The position numbers and the translations under genes were made by a program. Positions 55,371 through 64,000 of a stretch of DNA of 64,000 nucleotides are shown one piece after another; within the stretch, counting starts at the first letter, position 1; each line of letters opens with the position of its first letter. This stretch comes from Corynebacterium suedekumii (GTDB lineage: Bacteria; Actinomycetota; Actinomycetes; Mycobacteriales; Mycobacteriaceae): positions 1,860,001 through 1,924,000 of the forward strand of contig NZ_CP126970.1 of NCBI RefSeq assembly GCF_030252185.1, given 5' to 3'. The notes under the pieces are model-generated. The model saw only the letters and a list, made by a program, of their open reading frames with translations. It ran no database searches and had not been told where the DNA came from.

Positions 55371-58300
55371 TAGAACTGCACCTCCTGGGAGCGGCGACGG
55401 ATGCGGGTGACCTCGTCGCGGTTGTTGCCGGTGGGGCCGATGTAGTTGAAGCCGTAGGTCAGGTGGCCGTAGCCGCCCGCGACGTGCACCGGTTTGATCA
55501 TGATGCGGGTGAGCGAGTTGTGGGTGCCGCCGCGGCGGCCGGTGTTCTCGTTGAGCGGGGTGCCCACGGTGCGTTCCTGGGCGTGGTTCATGATCGCCGT
55601 GCCCTCCGGGATGCGGTGGGAGACGATCGCGCGGGCCGAGACGATGCCGTTGCGGTTGTACACCTCGATCCACTCGTTGTCGGCGACGCCGATCTTGGCG
55701 GCGTCCTTGTCGGACATCCACACCACCTGGCCACCACGGGAGATGGACAGGACGTGGAGGTTGTCGAAGTACTGCGAGTGGATCGACCACTTGTTGTGCG
55801 GGGTGAGGTAGCGGACGGTGACCTCGGGGTTGCCGTCCTCGCCGCGCACGAGCTGACCCGGGTTGGTCTCCCCGTTGAGGTGCATGCGGTCCAGTGGCGG
55901 GCGGAACACCGGGAGGGCCTCGCCGTAGTCGAGGAACCAGTCGTGGTCGAGGTAGTAGTGCATCCGGCCCGACAGGGTGTGGAAGGGCTTGTCGTACTCG
56001 ATGTTGATGGAGAACGCCGTGTAGCGGCGTCCGCCACGCTTCGAGCCGGTCCACTCCGGGGAGGTGATCACCTCGGTGGGGCGTTCCTTGATGGCGTCCC
56101 AGTTGATGCGGGTGCCCTCGTTGCCGGAGTAGAGGTCGGTCATGTCCGCGCCGACGCGGGCGCCCTGGTTGGTGAAGCCCTCCTTGGCCACCGCGCCGTT
56201 AGACACACCAGACAGGTGGAGGATCATCTCGATGACCTTGATGTCGGTGTCCAGGTCGGGGCGCTCACCGATGAAGGTCTCCGAGGTGCCGTTGATCAGT
56301 CCAAGCTCCTCGACCTGCGTGGACACGTCGTAGGGGGTGCCGTGCACGCCGGTGCCGGCCTTGCCGGTGAGCGGTCCGAGGTGGGTCCACTTCTCGTGGA
56401 TCCGGGTGTAGTCGCGTTCGACGGGGATGAGCTTGGCCATCGTCTTGCCGGGGACCAGGCCTGATTCGCCGATGTCGGGGACGATGCCGTTGGGCATGTT
56501 CAGCTCGTCGGGGGAGTCGTGGCCCAGCGGGGCGGTGATGAGGTCGGTCTGGGTGCCCAGCCACGTCACGGCCTGCTCGGAGACGGACTTGGACAGGTCG
56601 CGGAAGACCTCGAAGTCGGTCCGGGCCTCCCACGGCGGGTTGATCGCCGCGTTGAAGGAGTGGATGAACGGGTGCATGTCCGTGGTGGACAGGTCGTGCT
56701 TCTCGTACCAGGTGGCCGCCGGGAGGACGATGTCGGAGACCAGCGTCGTGGAGGTGTTCCGGAAGTCCGTGGTGAGCATCAGGTCGAGCTTGCCCTGGGG
56801 TGCCTCGTCCCGCCAGGCGATGGACTCGGGGCGTTCGTGCGGTTCCAGTTCCACGGCGGTGGCGTCGGAGTCGACGCCGAGCATGTGGCGGAGGAAGAAC
56901 TCGGTGCCCTTGGCGGAGGAGCCCATGAGGTTGGTGCGCCAGTTGAGCAGGATGCGCGGCCAGTTCTCCGGGGCGTCCGGGTCCTCGGCGGCGAACTGCA
57001 TGTTGCCGGACTCGAGTTCGGAGACCACGTAGTCTTTGATGTCCATGCCCTTGGCCTCGGCCTCGTCGGCCAGCAGCAGGGGGTTGCGGTTGAACTGGGG
57101 GTAGGCGGGCATCCAGCCGCGTTTCATCGACTCGATGAGCGTGTCCGACAGTGACTTGTTGCCCACCACCCCGCGGTTGGCCAGCGGGGACGCCAGGCGG
57201 GAGGCCTTGGAGTTGTCGTAGCGCCACTGGTCGGTGGTCAGGTAGTAGAAGCCGGTGGTGATCATCTGGCGCGCCGGGCGCTGCCAGTCGAGGGCGAAGG
57301 CGTACTGGGACCAGCCGTTCATCGGGCGCAGTTTCTCCTGGCCGACGTAGTGGGCCCAGCCGCCGCCGTTGACACCCTGGGTGCCGCACATCGAGGTCAG
57401 GGCCAGGAAGGTGCGGTAGATGTTGTCGGCGTGGAAGTAGTGGTTCACGCCCGCGCCCATGATGATCTGGCTGCGGCCCTTCGAGTCGTCGGCGTTCTGC
57501 GCGAACTCCCGGCCGATGCGGATGGCGGCGTTGGCGGGCACACCGGTGAGCTCCTCCTGCCAGGCCGGGGTGCCGGGGGAGGTGGCGTCGTGGAAGTCGG
57601 TGGGCCACTGGCCCGGCAGGTTCAGTTCGGGGCGGGCCACGCCGTAGTGGGCGAGCATGACGTCGAAGACGGTGGTGACCTTGCGGCCGTCGACCTCGCG
57701 GTAGGGGACGCCGCGGGAGACCACGCCGGCGCCGATGGGGCCGGAGCCGTCGATGTCGTCGGGGTCCGCGTCGAGGTCGAAGCGGGGGAAGAGCACCTCA
57801 GCGGTGCCGTACTCGCCGGTGTCGGCGACGGACATGATGGTGTCCACGCCGTCCTGGCGGAGGTTCCACTTGCCCACGCCGTCGTCGCCGTAGCGGTCGG
57901 CGAGGGTGCCGCCGGGGTCGACGACGCTGCCGTCGGGCTGCATCATGAGCAGACGGTGGGTGGCGTTGGCGGAGTCGCGGAGGTCGGCGTGGGAGTCGTC
58001 GAGGTGGGAGGCGGTGAGGAACTTGCCCGGCGTCCAGGTGCCGTCGTCGCGTTCGTCGAGTTCGATGAGGAACGGGGCGTCGGTGTACCGGCGCATGTAG
58101 TCGAGGAAGTACGGGGTCTGCTTCCCGACGTGGAACTCGGAGAGGATGACGTGGCCCATGGCGAACGCGAGGGCGGCGTCGGTGCCGGGGTTGATGCGCA
58201 GCCACTCGTCGGCGAACTTGGTGTTGTCGGCGAAGTCGGGGGAGACGACGACGACCTTGGTGCCGTTGTAGCGGGTCTCCACCATGAAGTGGGAGTCCGG

Positions 58301-59140
58301 GGTGCGGGTGACCGGGATGTTCGATCCCCACATCATGAGGTAGGAGGAGTTGTACCAGTCGCCGGATTCGGGGACGTCGGTCTGGTCGCCGAAGGTCTGC
58401 GGGGAGGCCGGCGGGAGGTCGGCGTACCAGTCGTAGAAGGACAGGGCGACGCCGCCGATCATCTGCAGGAAGCGGGTGCCGGCGCCGTAGGAGACCTGGG
58501 ACATCGCGGGGATGACGGTGAAGCCGGCGATCCGGTCCGGGCCGTACTGGCGGATGGTGTAGGTGTGGGCGGCGGCGGCGATCTCGATGGCCTCCTCGTA
58601 GGAGATGCGGATCAGGCCGCCCTTGCCGCGCTGGGAGACGTAGGCGTGCCGCTTCTCCGGGGTCTCCACGATCTCGCGCCACGCCAGGACGGGGTCGCCC
58701 AGGCGGACCTTGCCCTCGCGGTACATGTCCACGAGGGCGCCGCGGGCGTAGGGGAAGCGGATGCGGGTGGGGGAGTAGGTGTACCAGGAGAAGGAGGCAC
58801 CGCGGGGGCAGCCGCGGGGCTCATAGTCGGGCATGTCCGGGCCGGTGGCGGGGTAGTCGACGGCCTGGGATTCCCAGGTGATCACGCCGTCTTTGACGTA
58901 GACCTTCCAGGAGCAGGAGCCGGTGCAGTTGACGCCGTGGGTGGAGCGCACCATCTTGTCGAAGGACCAGCGGTTGCGGTAGAAGATGTCCGCCTGGCGG
59001 CCGCCCTTGAGAAACAGCTGCTGCCCGCTGTCGGAGACCTGTCCCTTGCGCAGGTAGCTGCCGAAGCGGAACAGCGGGTTGGCGTGGCCGGCGGACTGGG
59101 CGGTGCTCCCGGTGCCGGGGGAGCTGGAGGTTGTCGTCAT
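55370..59140 (-). CDS. narG: Respiratory nitrate reductase alpha subunit (molybdenum)
   Basis: The 1256-residue catalytic subunit reduces nitrate to nitrite at a bis-MGD molybdenum centre in the cytoplasm. The N-terminal Fe-S site uses H68, C72, C76 (HGVNCTGSCSW) and C111 (RGCPRG). Then come the cofactor-binding regions YNSSYLMMWGSN, the NWRTNL block and WEARTDFEVF near the C-terminal half. Length is normal. It follows narK after 36 bases and overlaps narH. Confidence 0.97.
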   Translation of the reverse strand: MTTTSSSPGTGSTAQSAGHANPLFRFGSYLRKGQVSDSGQQLFLKGGRQADIFYRNRWSFDKMVRSTHGVNCTGSCSWKVYVKDGVITWESQAVDYPATGPDMPDYEPRGCPRGASFSWYTYSPTRIRFPYARGALVDMYREGKVRLGDPVLAWREIVETPEKRHAYVSQRGKGGLIRISYEEAIEIAAAAHTYTIRQYGPDRIAGFTVIPAMSQVSYGAGTRFLQMIGGVALSFYDWYADLPPASPQTFGDQTDVPESGDWYNSSYLMMWGSNIPVTRTPDSHFMVETRYNGTKVVVVSPDFADNTKFADEWLRINPGTDAALAFAMGHVILSEFHVGKQTPYFLDYMRRYTDAPFLIELDERDDGTWTPGKFLTASHLDDSHADLRDSANATHRLLMMQPDGSVVDPGGTLADRYGDDGVGKWNLRQDGVDTIMSVADTGEYGTAEVLFPRFDLDADPDDIDGSGPIGAGVVSRGVPYREVDGRKVTTVFDVMLAHYGVARPELNLPGQWPTDFHDATSPGTPAWQEELTGVPANAAIRIGREFAQNADDSKGRSQIIMGAGVNHYFHADNIYRTFLALTSMCGTQGVNGGGWAHYVGQEKLRPMNGWSQYAFALDWQRPARQMITTGFYYLTTDQWRYDNSKASRLASPLANRGVVGNKSLSDTLIESMKRGWMPAYPQFNRNPLLLADEAEAKGMDIKDYVVSELESGNMQFAAEDPDAPENWPRILLNWRTNLMGSSAKGTEFFLRHMLGVDSDATAVELEPHERPESIAWRDEAPQGKLDLMLTTDFRNTSTTLVSDIVLPAATWYEKHDLSTTDMHPFIHSFNAAINPPWEARTDFEVFRDLSKSVSEQAVTWLGTQTDLITAPLGHDSPDELNMPNGIVPDIGESGLVPGKTMAKLIPVERDYTRIHEKWTHLGPLTGKAGTGVHGTPYDVSTQVEELGLINGTSETFIGERPDLDTDIKVIEMILHLSGVSNGAVAKEGFTNQGARVGADMTDLYSGNEGTRINWDAIKERPTEVITSPEWTGSKRGGRRYTAFSINIEYDKPFHTLSGRMHYYLDHDWFLDYGEALPVFRPPLDRMHLNGETNPGQLVRGEDGNPEVTVRYLTPHNKWSIHSQYFDNLHVLSISRGGQVVWMSDKDAAKIGVADNEWIEVYNRNGIVSARAIVSHRIPEGTAIMNHAQERTVGTPLNENTGRRGGTHNSLTRIMIKPVHVAGGYGHLTYGFNYIGPTGNNRDEVTRIRRRSQEVQF

Positions 59141-59176
59141 GTCGGGTGTCCTTAAACGTACTGGTCAGTGGGGAGA

Positions 59177-60511
59177 TCAGCCGGGGAAGGGGGCGTTGGG
59201 GCGGGCGTAGTAGATCCACACGAGGGTGGTGGCGAAGGCGAAGAAGACCACGCAGCCCCAGAAGAAGACGGCCGGGGCCATCATCGAGAGCAGGACGCCG
59301 ACGATGAAGGGGCCGAAGGCGGCGATGGCGCCGGTCCAGCCGATGACACCGCCGGCCTGGCGCTTGGGCAGGATCATGGGCATCTGCTTGAAGGTGGAGG
59401 CGTTGCCGATGCCGGAGAAGAAGAACAGGAAGAGCATGGCGCCGAGGAACCACCAGAACTGGTCCGGGTTGTCGGGGGTGAGGAAGAGGGCGGCGACGAT
59501 GGTGGACAGGGTCATGCCGACACCGGAGACGAAGGTCCAGATGGCGCCGCCGAACTTGTCGCACAGCGGGCCCCAGGCGGCGCGGACGAGGGAGCCGATG
59601 AGGGGGCCGAGGAAGGCGAAGGCCGCGCCCTTGGGCAGGTCCTCGACGGCGTAGGTGGCGGCGAACTCGGAGTTGGCGCCGTAGACGTTGTTGATGATCA
59701 GGGCCAGCTGCGCGGCGAACCCGGAGAAGGCACCGAAGGTCATGAGGTAGGCGATGGTGAGGATCCAGGTGTTCTTGTTGCCGAAGATGTCGATCTGCTG
59801 GCGGAAGTTCGCGGTGACCGGCACGTCCTTGAGGAAGATCCAGGCGACGACGGCCATGACGATCGCCCACGGCACCATGACGATCGCCGGGTTGTGGACG
59901 AACAGTTCGGTGTCGCCGGATCGCTGCGGGGCGACGAAGCCGATGCCCATGAGCGTCAGGCCCATGAGCCAGGGGGCGACGAGCAGGATGAAGGAGACGC
60001 CGAAGTTGCCGAGTCCGGCCTGCAGGCCGAGGGCGGTGCCGGAGAGTCGCTTGGGGAAGAAGTAGCCGGTGGACGGCATAAAGCCGGAGAACACGCCGCC
60101 GCCGATGCCGGTGAGGAAGGCGAGGACGAGCAGCCACCAGAAGGGGGTGCCGGTGTTCTGGACGGCGAAGAACCAGCCGAGCATCGGGATGACGAACAGC
60201 AGGGAGGAGATGGAGACGAGTCGGCGGGTGCCCAGGATGGGCGGCAGGAACATGAAGATCAGGCGCAGGAGGCCGCCGGCGAGGCCGGGCAGGGAGGTCA
60301 GCCAGTAGAGCTGGGCGGTGGAGAGGTCGAAGCCGATCTGGTTGAGCACCGGCGCGATGGCCGAGACCAGGTACCAGGTACAGAAGGCCATGAAGAGGGT
60401 GGCGGTGGAGATCCACAGGGTGCGCCAGGCGATGCCGGAGTCCCAGGTCTCCTCGTTCTCGGGGTCCCAGCCGTGCAGGACCCGTCCGTCGGTGTTGAGG
60501 GCAGTGCTCAT
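59177..60511 (-). CDS. narK: Nitrate/nitrite transporter
   Basis: The 444-residue MFS protein of the nitrate-nitrite porter family has 12 helices. The NNP signature is seen as GIGGGVFSGFMPSTGYFFPKR in the first half and AAFGPFIVGV in the second. It exchanges nitrite for nitrate or imports nitrate. It is the first gene of the operon. The ATG at 60511 has AGGA four bases upstream; a TTG nine codons earlier is a less likely start. Control is by elements in 60546-60598. Confidence 0.93.
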   Translation of the reverse strand: MSTALNTDGRVLHGWDPENEETWDSGIAWRTLWISTATLFMAFCTWYLVSAIAPVLNQIGFDLSTAQLYWLTSLPGLAGGLLRLIFMFLPPILGTRRLVSISSLLFVIPMLGWFFAVQNTGTPFWWLLVLAFLTGIGGGVFSGFMPSTGYFFPKRLSGTALGLQAGLGNFGVSFILLVAPWLMGLTLMGIGFVAPQRSGDTELFVHNPAIVMVPWAIVMAVVAWIFLKDVPVTANFRQQIDIFGNKNTWILTIAYLMTFGAFSGFAAQLALIINNVYGANSEFAATYAVEDLPKGAAFAFLGPLIGSLVRAAWGPLCDKFGGAIWTFVSGVGMTLSTIVAALFLTPDNPDQFWWFLGAMLFLFFFSGIGNASTFKQMPMILPKRQAGGVIGWTGAIAAFGPFIVGVLLSMMAPAVFFWGCVVFFAFATTLVWIYYARPNAPFPG

Positions 60512-60545
60512 GAATTCCTCGCTAGACAGGGGGTGCAATATTCAT

Positions 60546-60598
60546 TGTTAGGCGTTAGTTAAATCCACGGTATAGGCTCTGACCTGCGGTGTCTAACG
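60546..60598 (-). promoter_or_regulatory. narK promoter with TAAC repeats
   Basis: On the minus strand the -10 box TATACC (60569-60574) is followed by CTAAC repeats (reverse complements at 60546-60551 and 60553-60558), and an inverted copy CTAACG lies at 60593-60598 on the plus strand. The repeats flank the expected transcription start and are candidates for ArnR or other repressors of nitrate respiration. A partial GlxR-like site (TCACA preceded by N6 and a weak TGTGA half) lies at 60719-60734. Confidence 0.4.
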
Positions 60599-60772
60599 AT
60601 AGTGAGGAAACTTCCGGGCTTATTTAGCGCACGTTTCTGTTGCGGAAATGCACCCCCGGTCCCGATGGCGCAGGTAGTCCGATCGGGCATCCGGTGTCGC
60701 CTGCGTCACCGCCCTCGCTATGGCATATGTCACACCCTGTCGCAGCCTATGAATCTGAAGGAAGGAAGGGTC

Positions 60773-61252
60773 ATGAGCCCCACGCTCAGCGGCGTCATCA
60801 TCGTCGCCTCCGACCGCGTCCACTCGGGCGAGCGAGTGGACAAGGCGGGCCCGCTCGCCCGGGAACTGCTCGCCGAGGTGGGTGTCGACGCCCCGGTGGT
60901 CATCGTCGAGGAGGGCCTGGACGCGGTCAGTGCCGCGCTTGCCGACGCCCGCGCCGCCGGCCACCGCGTCATCCTCACCGTCGGCGGCACCGGCCTCGGG
61001 CCCCGCAATCAGACCCCGGAGGCCACCGCCCCGCTGCTCGAGGTCACCCTCACCGGGCTGATGACCCAGGTCCTCGTCGAGGGGCTCAGCCACTCGCCGC
61101 ACGCCGGCCTGTCCCGGGCGCTCATCGGGTTGACCGGCCGGGGTGCGGCGGACGCGCTGATCATCAACTCACCCAGCTCCACGGGGGCTGTCCGCGACAC
61201 CCTGGGTGTGGTGCTGCCGCTGCTGCCCAACATCTTCGAACGTCTGGGGTGA
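60773..61252 (+). CDS. mog: Molybdenum cofactor biosynthesis protein (MoaB/Mog family)
   Basis: This 159-residue protein adenylylates molybdopterin, the step before molybdate insertion. It shows the MogA/MoaB fold with IIVASDRVHSGERVDKAGP, the GGTGLGPRNQTPEAT loop and INSPSSTGAVRDTLG. It lies next to narK, as in C. glutamicum, divergent from the nar operon. A GGAAGG site sits before the ATG at 60773. Confidence 0.9.
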   Translation: MSPTLSGVIIVASDRVHSGERVDKAGPLARELLAEVGVDAPVVIVEEGLDAVSAALADARAAGHRVILTVGGTGLGPRNQTPEATAPLLEVTLTGLMTQVLVEGLSHSPHAGLSRALIGLTGRGAADALIINSPSSTGAVRDTLGVVLPLLPNIFERLG

Positions 61253-61261
61253 GCGGCCGGC

Positions 61262-62521
61262 TCAGCCGATCTCTCCGTAGACCACGCTGCCACCGCTGGT
61301 CCAGCCGACGTCCGCGGAGATACCGGACTGTTCCCCGCCGATGACTCCCCGCAGCCGGGCCAGGGCGATCGTCTCGGCCCATTCCCGCTGCTCGATGCTG
61401 ATGTGCCGGCGGCCGAGCTTGTGGGCCACGGCGGCGGTCGTGCCGGAGCCGGCGTGGTAGTCCAGGACCGTCTCGTCGGGGTCGGTGAACAACTCGATGA
61501 GGGTGCGCAGCAGGGACTCGGGCTTCTTGCCGTTGCGGAAACTCACCCCGCCTTCGGCAGTGACTTTATTGTAGGCCTCGTGGACGTCGAGGAAGTTGGG
61601 GTAGGGCAGCCGGGTGTGGGACGAGGACTGCGGAACACCCTGGAAGTAGGAGCCGTTGCGGTTGCCGGGTTTCGGGGTGTGGAAGAAACGGTGACCGAGG
61701 CCGTCGTCGCCGATGCCGGGGACGTCGATAAGCGTGAGTGGCGCCAGCTCGAGCCCTTCGAGATGGGCGACCCAGAACCGGCCCGAGGAGTTCTTCTCGC
61801 GCAGCGAGCCACGGATGGAGTGGGTGCGGAAGGTGCCCAGGCCGGCGCCGGTGTCGACCTTGCGCCAGGCGTCCGGGGGGTAGATGGTGCAGGCGCGGCC
61901 GCCCAGGGTGACCGCGCGCCCGGGGCCGGTGAGTTCAACGTCCCAGCGGTAGTCGCTGAGGTCGCGCTCCTTCATCCGGCCGGGCATGCGGAAGGCGGGG
62001 TCGGGGGAGTAGATGAGGATCTGCTCGACGACGTCGTTGAACTGCTTGTCGGCCGTCAATGCCCGGTCGGGGTGACGGACCAGGGCGTGGAGGACGGCGA
62101 CCTTGTGCAGGCCGGGGGTCTGGTCGAGAAGCACCTCGAGGTAGGCCGACTGGTGGAAGCTGCACTGGGCGATGAACACGCCGTCGGGGGCCAACAGCGG
62201 CAGGGCTGCGTTGATGCGGGCCTGCATGAAGCTGAGCCAGTCGGCCCGGCTGCGCCGGTCGGCGTAGACGTAGTCCGTGCTGCCGGTGTTGTAGGGCGGG
62301 TCGATGTAGATGAGCTGGACCGACCCGGCCAGCAGAGGCGCCAGGGCGCGCAGTCCGGGGAGGTTGTCGCCGCGCAACAGGAGGTTGTCGTCGGGTGCCG
62401 GAGTGGACACCGGTTCGACGCCGTCTGCGGTGTACCGGTGCAGTCCGCTCAGTCGGCCGGGGCGCGCCACCTCCGGGGTGGTCGGCCAGGTGAGGCGGAC
62501 GTCATCACGGGAGGCGGGCAT
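61262..62521 (-). CDS. Orphan DNA adenine methyltransferase (type III Mod-like, beta class)
   Basis: The 419-residue protein has motif IV DPPYNTG (74-80) before the SAM motif YHAGSGTTAAVAH (near residue 360), the beta-class order of N6-adenine methylases. It is shorter than typical type III Mod proteins (550-650). No res or other restriction gene is adjacent, so it may be an orphan with an epigenetic role. Motif I has His instead of Phe in DYHAGSGT. Confidence 0.82.
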   Translation of the reverse strand: MPASRDDVRLTWPTTPEVARPGRLSGLHRYTADGVEPVSTPAPDDNLLLRGDNLPGLRALAPLLAGSVQLIYIDPPYNTGSTDYVYADRRSRADWLSFMQARINAALPLLAPDGVFIAQCSFHQSAYLEVLLDQTPGLHKVAVLHALVRHPDRALTADKQFNDVVEQILIYSPDPAFRMPGRMKERDLSDYRWDVELTGPGRAVTLGGRACTIYPPDAWRKVDTGAGLGTFRTHSIRGSLREKNSSGRFWVAHLEGLELAPLTLIDVPGIGDDGLGHRFFHTPKPGNRNGSYFQGVPQSSSHTRLPYPNFLDVHEAYNKVTAEGGVSFRNGKKPESLLRTLIELFTDPDETVLDYHAGSGTTAAVAHKLGRRHISIEQREWAETIALARLRGVIGGEQSGISADVGWTSGGSVVYGEIG

Positions 62522-62552
62522 GCGGACGAGTCTATCCCGCGGTCGGGTGCGC

Positions 62553-62819
62553 TCAGGCGGTGCGGGTGAACTTCAGGTGCCAGTCGTGCGGGCCCTCCTG
62601 CAGGTAGGTCACCTGGAAGGCCTCGTCCCGGGCTGCCACCTCCTTGAGCAGGGGCAGCGGGTTGTGCGGGGCGATGAGGATCATGGATTCGCCGACGTTG
62701 CGGGAGTCCAGGGCGCCGTGGATCGCCCCGTGGCGTACGGCGTGCGGGATCTGGGAGGCGTTGAGGGTGGGGATCTCGGCGGGGTCGCTGGCGTTGGTGA
62801 TGGGAAGCTGCATGCCCAT
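62553..62819 (-). CDS. DUF2249 small protein
   Basis: This 88-residue protein (LNASQIPHAVRHGAIHGALD, then GESMILIAPHNPLPLLKEV and FQVTYLQEGPHDWHLKFTR) belongs to the DUF2249 family, which has a SirA/TusA-like fold and often lies with NO- or nitrite-related genes. The divergent neighbour at 62913 is NnrS-like, which supports a link to nitrogen-oxide handling. The ATG at 62819 and an alternative at 62813 are both possible. Confidence 0.75.
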   Translation of the reverse strand: MGMQLPITNASDPAEIPTLNASQIPHAVRHGAIHGALDSRNVGESMILIAPHNPLPLLKEVAARDEAFQVTYLQEGPHDWHLKFTRTA

Positions 62820-62912
62820 GTTGGTGGGCCTTTCTGTGGTCGGTTCGCGTGGGGGCGAGGTGGCGAAGGTGGTCGCTTTCCACCTGGGACCAATATTAGT
62901 ACGATAAAAGCC

Positions 62913-64000
62913 GTGATAAATAGATGTGTGTCCGTGTGGCCTCGCGGCATCCTCCTCGCTGTGGCCGGCGTGGCGATGCTCAGCGGTCTGGCCGCCGGGC
63001 TGGTCCTGATCGGGGTGTGGGACGGCGGCACGGTGACATCCGGCACCGACCACGGCGCACTGATGATCTTCGGCTTTGTCGGCGGCGCAATCGGGCTGGA
63101 ACGCACCGTCGCCGCCCGGACCCGCTGGGCGTGGGCCGGACCGGTGGCCAACGCTCTCGGCGTTGCCACCCTGCTCGTCGGGGGCACCCCGGCCGGTGCC
63201 GGCCGCGTTGTTCACCGTCTCCTTTCTCGTCCTCGGTGCGGTCTACGTCCTCATCCACCACCGCCAGGCCACCCTGTCGGTCCTCGTCCAGGCCACGGGC
63301 GTCATCGGTGGCGTCCTGGCCACCGTCACCTGGGGTGGCGGGGCGGACTTCGCCGACGTCATGCCCTATGCCGTCGTGTTCGCGGTGGCCACCATCATCG
63401 GCGAACGGATGGAGCTGGCCCGGGTGTCGTTTGCCGGCACCGCCGCCGAGACCCTCATCACCACCCTCGTCCTCGCGTTGACCGCCGCGGCCCTCATCTT
63501 CGCGCTGCACCCCCAGCTCGGGTTCTTCCTCATGGGTGCCCTGCTTGCCGCCATCGCCGTGGTGACGGTGCGTGTCGACGCTGCCCGACGTCTCATCCAC
63601 GCCGGACAACTACCGCGCTACACCGCGGCCTGCATGCTCGCCGGCTACGCCTGGCTCCTCGTCGCCGGGCTGCTGTGGATGGGCGGGGGACACACCCGCG
63701 CCGGGCACCTGCACGACGCCGCCGTGCACTCGATCTTCCTCGGCTTCGTCATCTCGATGATCTTCGCCCACGCTCCGTTCATCCTCGGCGGGGTGATCCG
63801 CAGGACCATCCCGTACCATCCGGCCCTCTACCTGCCCGTCATCGTCCTCCACGCAGGGCTGGCCCTGCGTATCGTCGCCGACCTGCGTCAGGCCACCGGA
63901 CCCTGGCAGCTCGGGGGAGTCATCACCGTGGTCGCCATCCTCGGGTTCGCGCTCACCGGCATCGTTCTCATCGCCACCGACCGGAACCGTCGCCGGAAGG
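62913..64000 (+). pseudogene. NnrS-like multi-TM membrane protein, frameshifted, 3' end outside window
   Basis: The protein has at least nine hydrophobic helices. The first part reads in the frame of the GTG at 62913 (LAGLVLIGVWD, FGFVGGAIGLERT). After an extra base near 63195-63200 it continues in the next frame (ALFTVSFLVLGAVYVLIHH), then GERMELARVSF and HSIFLGFVISMIFAHAPFILGG with YHPALYLPVIVLHAGL. The His-rich helices resemble NnrS, a heme-copper NO-response protein. The gene runs past the right edge. The frameshift may be an assembly error. Confidence 0.6.

Noticed and set aside
52330..55373. Large plus-strand open frames across narI, narJ and narH
   Set aside because: They are antisense to the complete nar genes and are shadows.
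57350..59155. 601-codon plus-strand frame over narG
   Set aside because: Antisense to narG with no motif.

Overview
The window is a high-GC chromosome segment of a Corynebacterium-like actinobacterium. The strongest evidence is the gene order in the right half: tRNA-Arg, a secreted tripeptidyl-aminopeptidase-like hydrolase, argS, lysA, hom, thrB, an ArnR-type regulator, narIJHGK and mog. This is the order known from C. glutamicum, here interrupted by extra genes. Most coding DNA is strongly GC3-biased, so long antisense open frames are common and were discarded. Several start codons sit directly behind a -10 box, which suggests leaderless transcription.

Layout. 1-10 kb: end of a secreted-protein gene, a hypothetical gene, two MFS exporters, a nucleoside hydrolase followed by a three-part ECF importer (S, T and a double ATPase whose frame is broken), a membrane acyltransferase-like protein and a DASS dicarboxylate transporter. 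10.1-13.7 kb: a lower-GC accessory insert with a PLD-helicase-DUF3427 protein and a NUDIX hydrolase, a likely anti-phage module. 13.7-22.6 kb: hutG, membrane and GNAT proteins, a DEAD-box RNA helicase with an RGG tail, small membrane proteins, an exported HNH nuclease and putP. 22.9-30.6 kb: a tightly packed operon of SNF2 helicase, SWIM zinc protein, metallophosphoesterase and SMC-like ATPase. 30.6-36.9 kb: hicAB, a CPBP protease, a two-component pair in which both genes are frameshifted, yceI/marR, a broken pspC gene, catC and small proteins.

37-64 kb: tRNA-Arg(CCG), the exported hydrolase, argS-lysA, a TetR gene with two small paralogous membrane proteins, a three-gene cluster around a cytochrome b / sulfite-oxidase-fold molybdoenzyme fusion, hom-thrB, an arnR gene sitting at the end of a molybdate-uptake operon (modA, modBC fusion), the complete nitrate-respiration operon narKGHJI, mog, an orphan Mod-like DNA methyltransferase, and a DUF2249 / NnrS-like pair. 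Molybdate import, cofactor synthesis (mog), nitrate reductase, a second molybdoenzyme and nitrogen-oxide-associated genes together make this an anaerobic/nitrate metabolism region.

Five genes carry an apparent single-base frameshift (near 6.69, 32.23, 33.73, 35.41 and 63.20 kb). This may be assembly error, but one of them, the histidine kinase, also lacks its phospho-accepting histidine, so real decay is possible there. No CRISPR array, rRNA, prophage or intact insertion sequence was seen.
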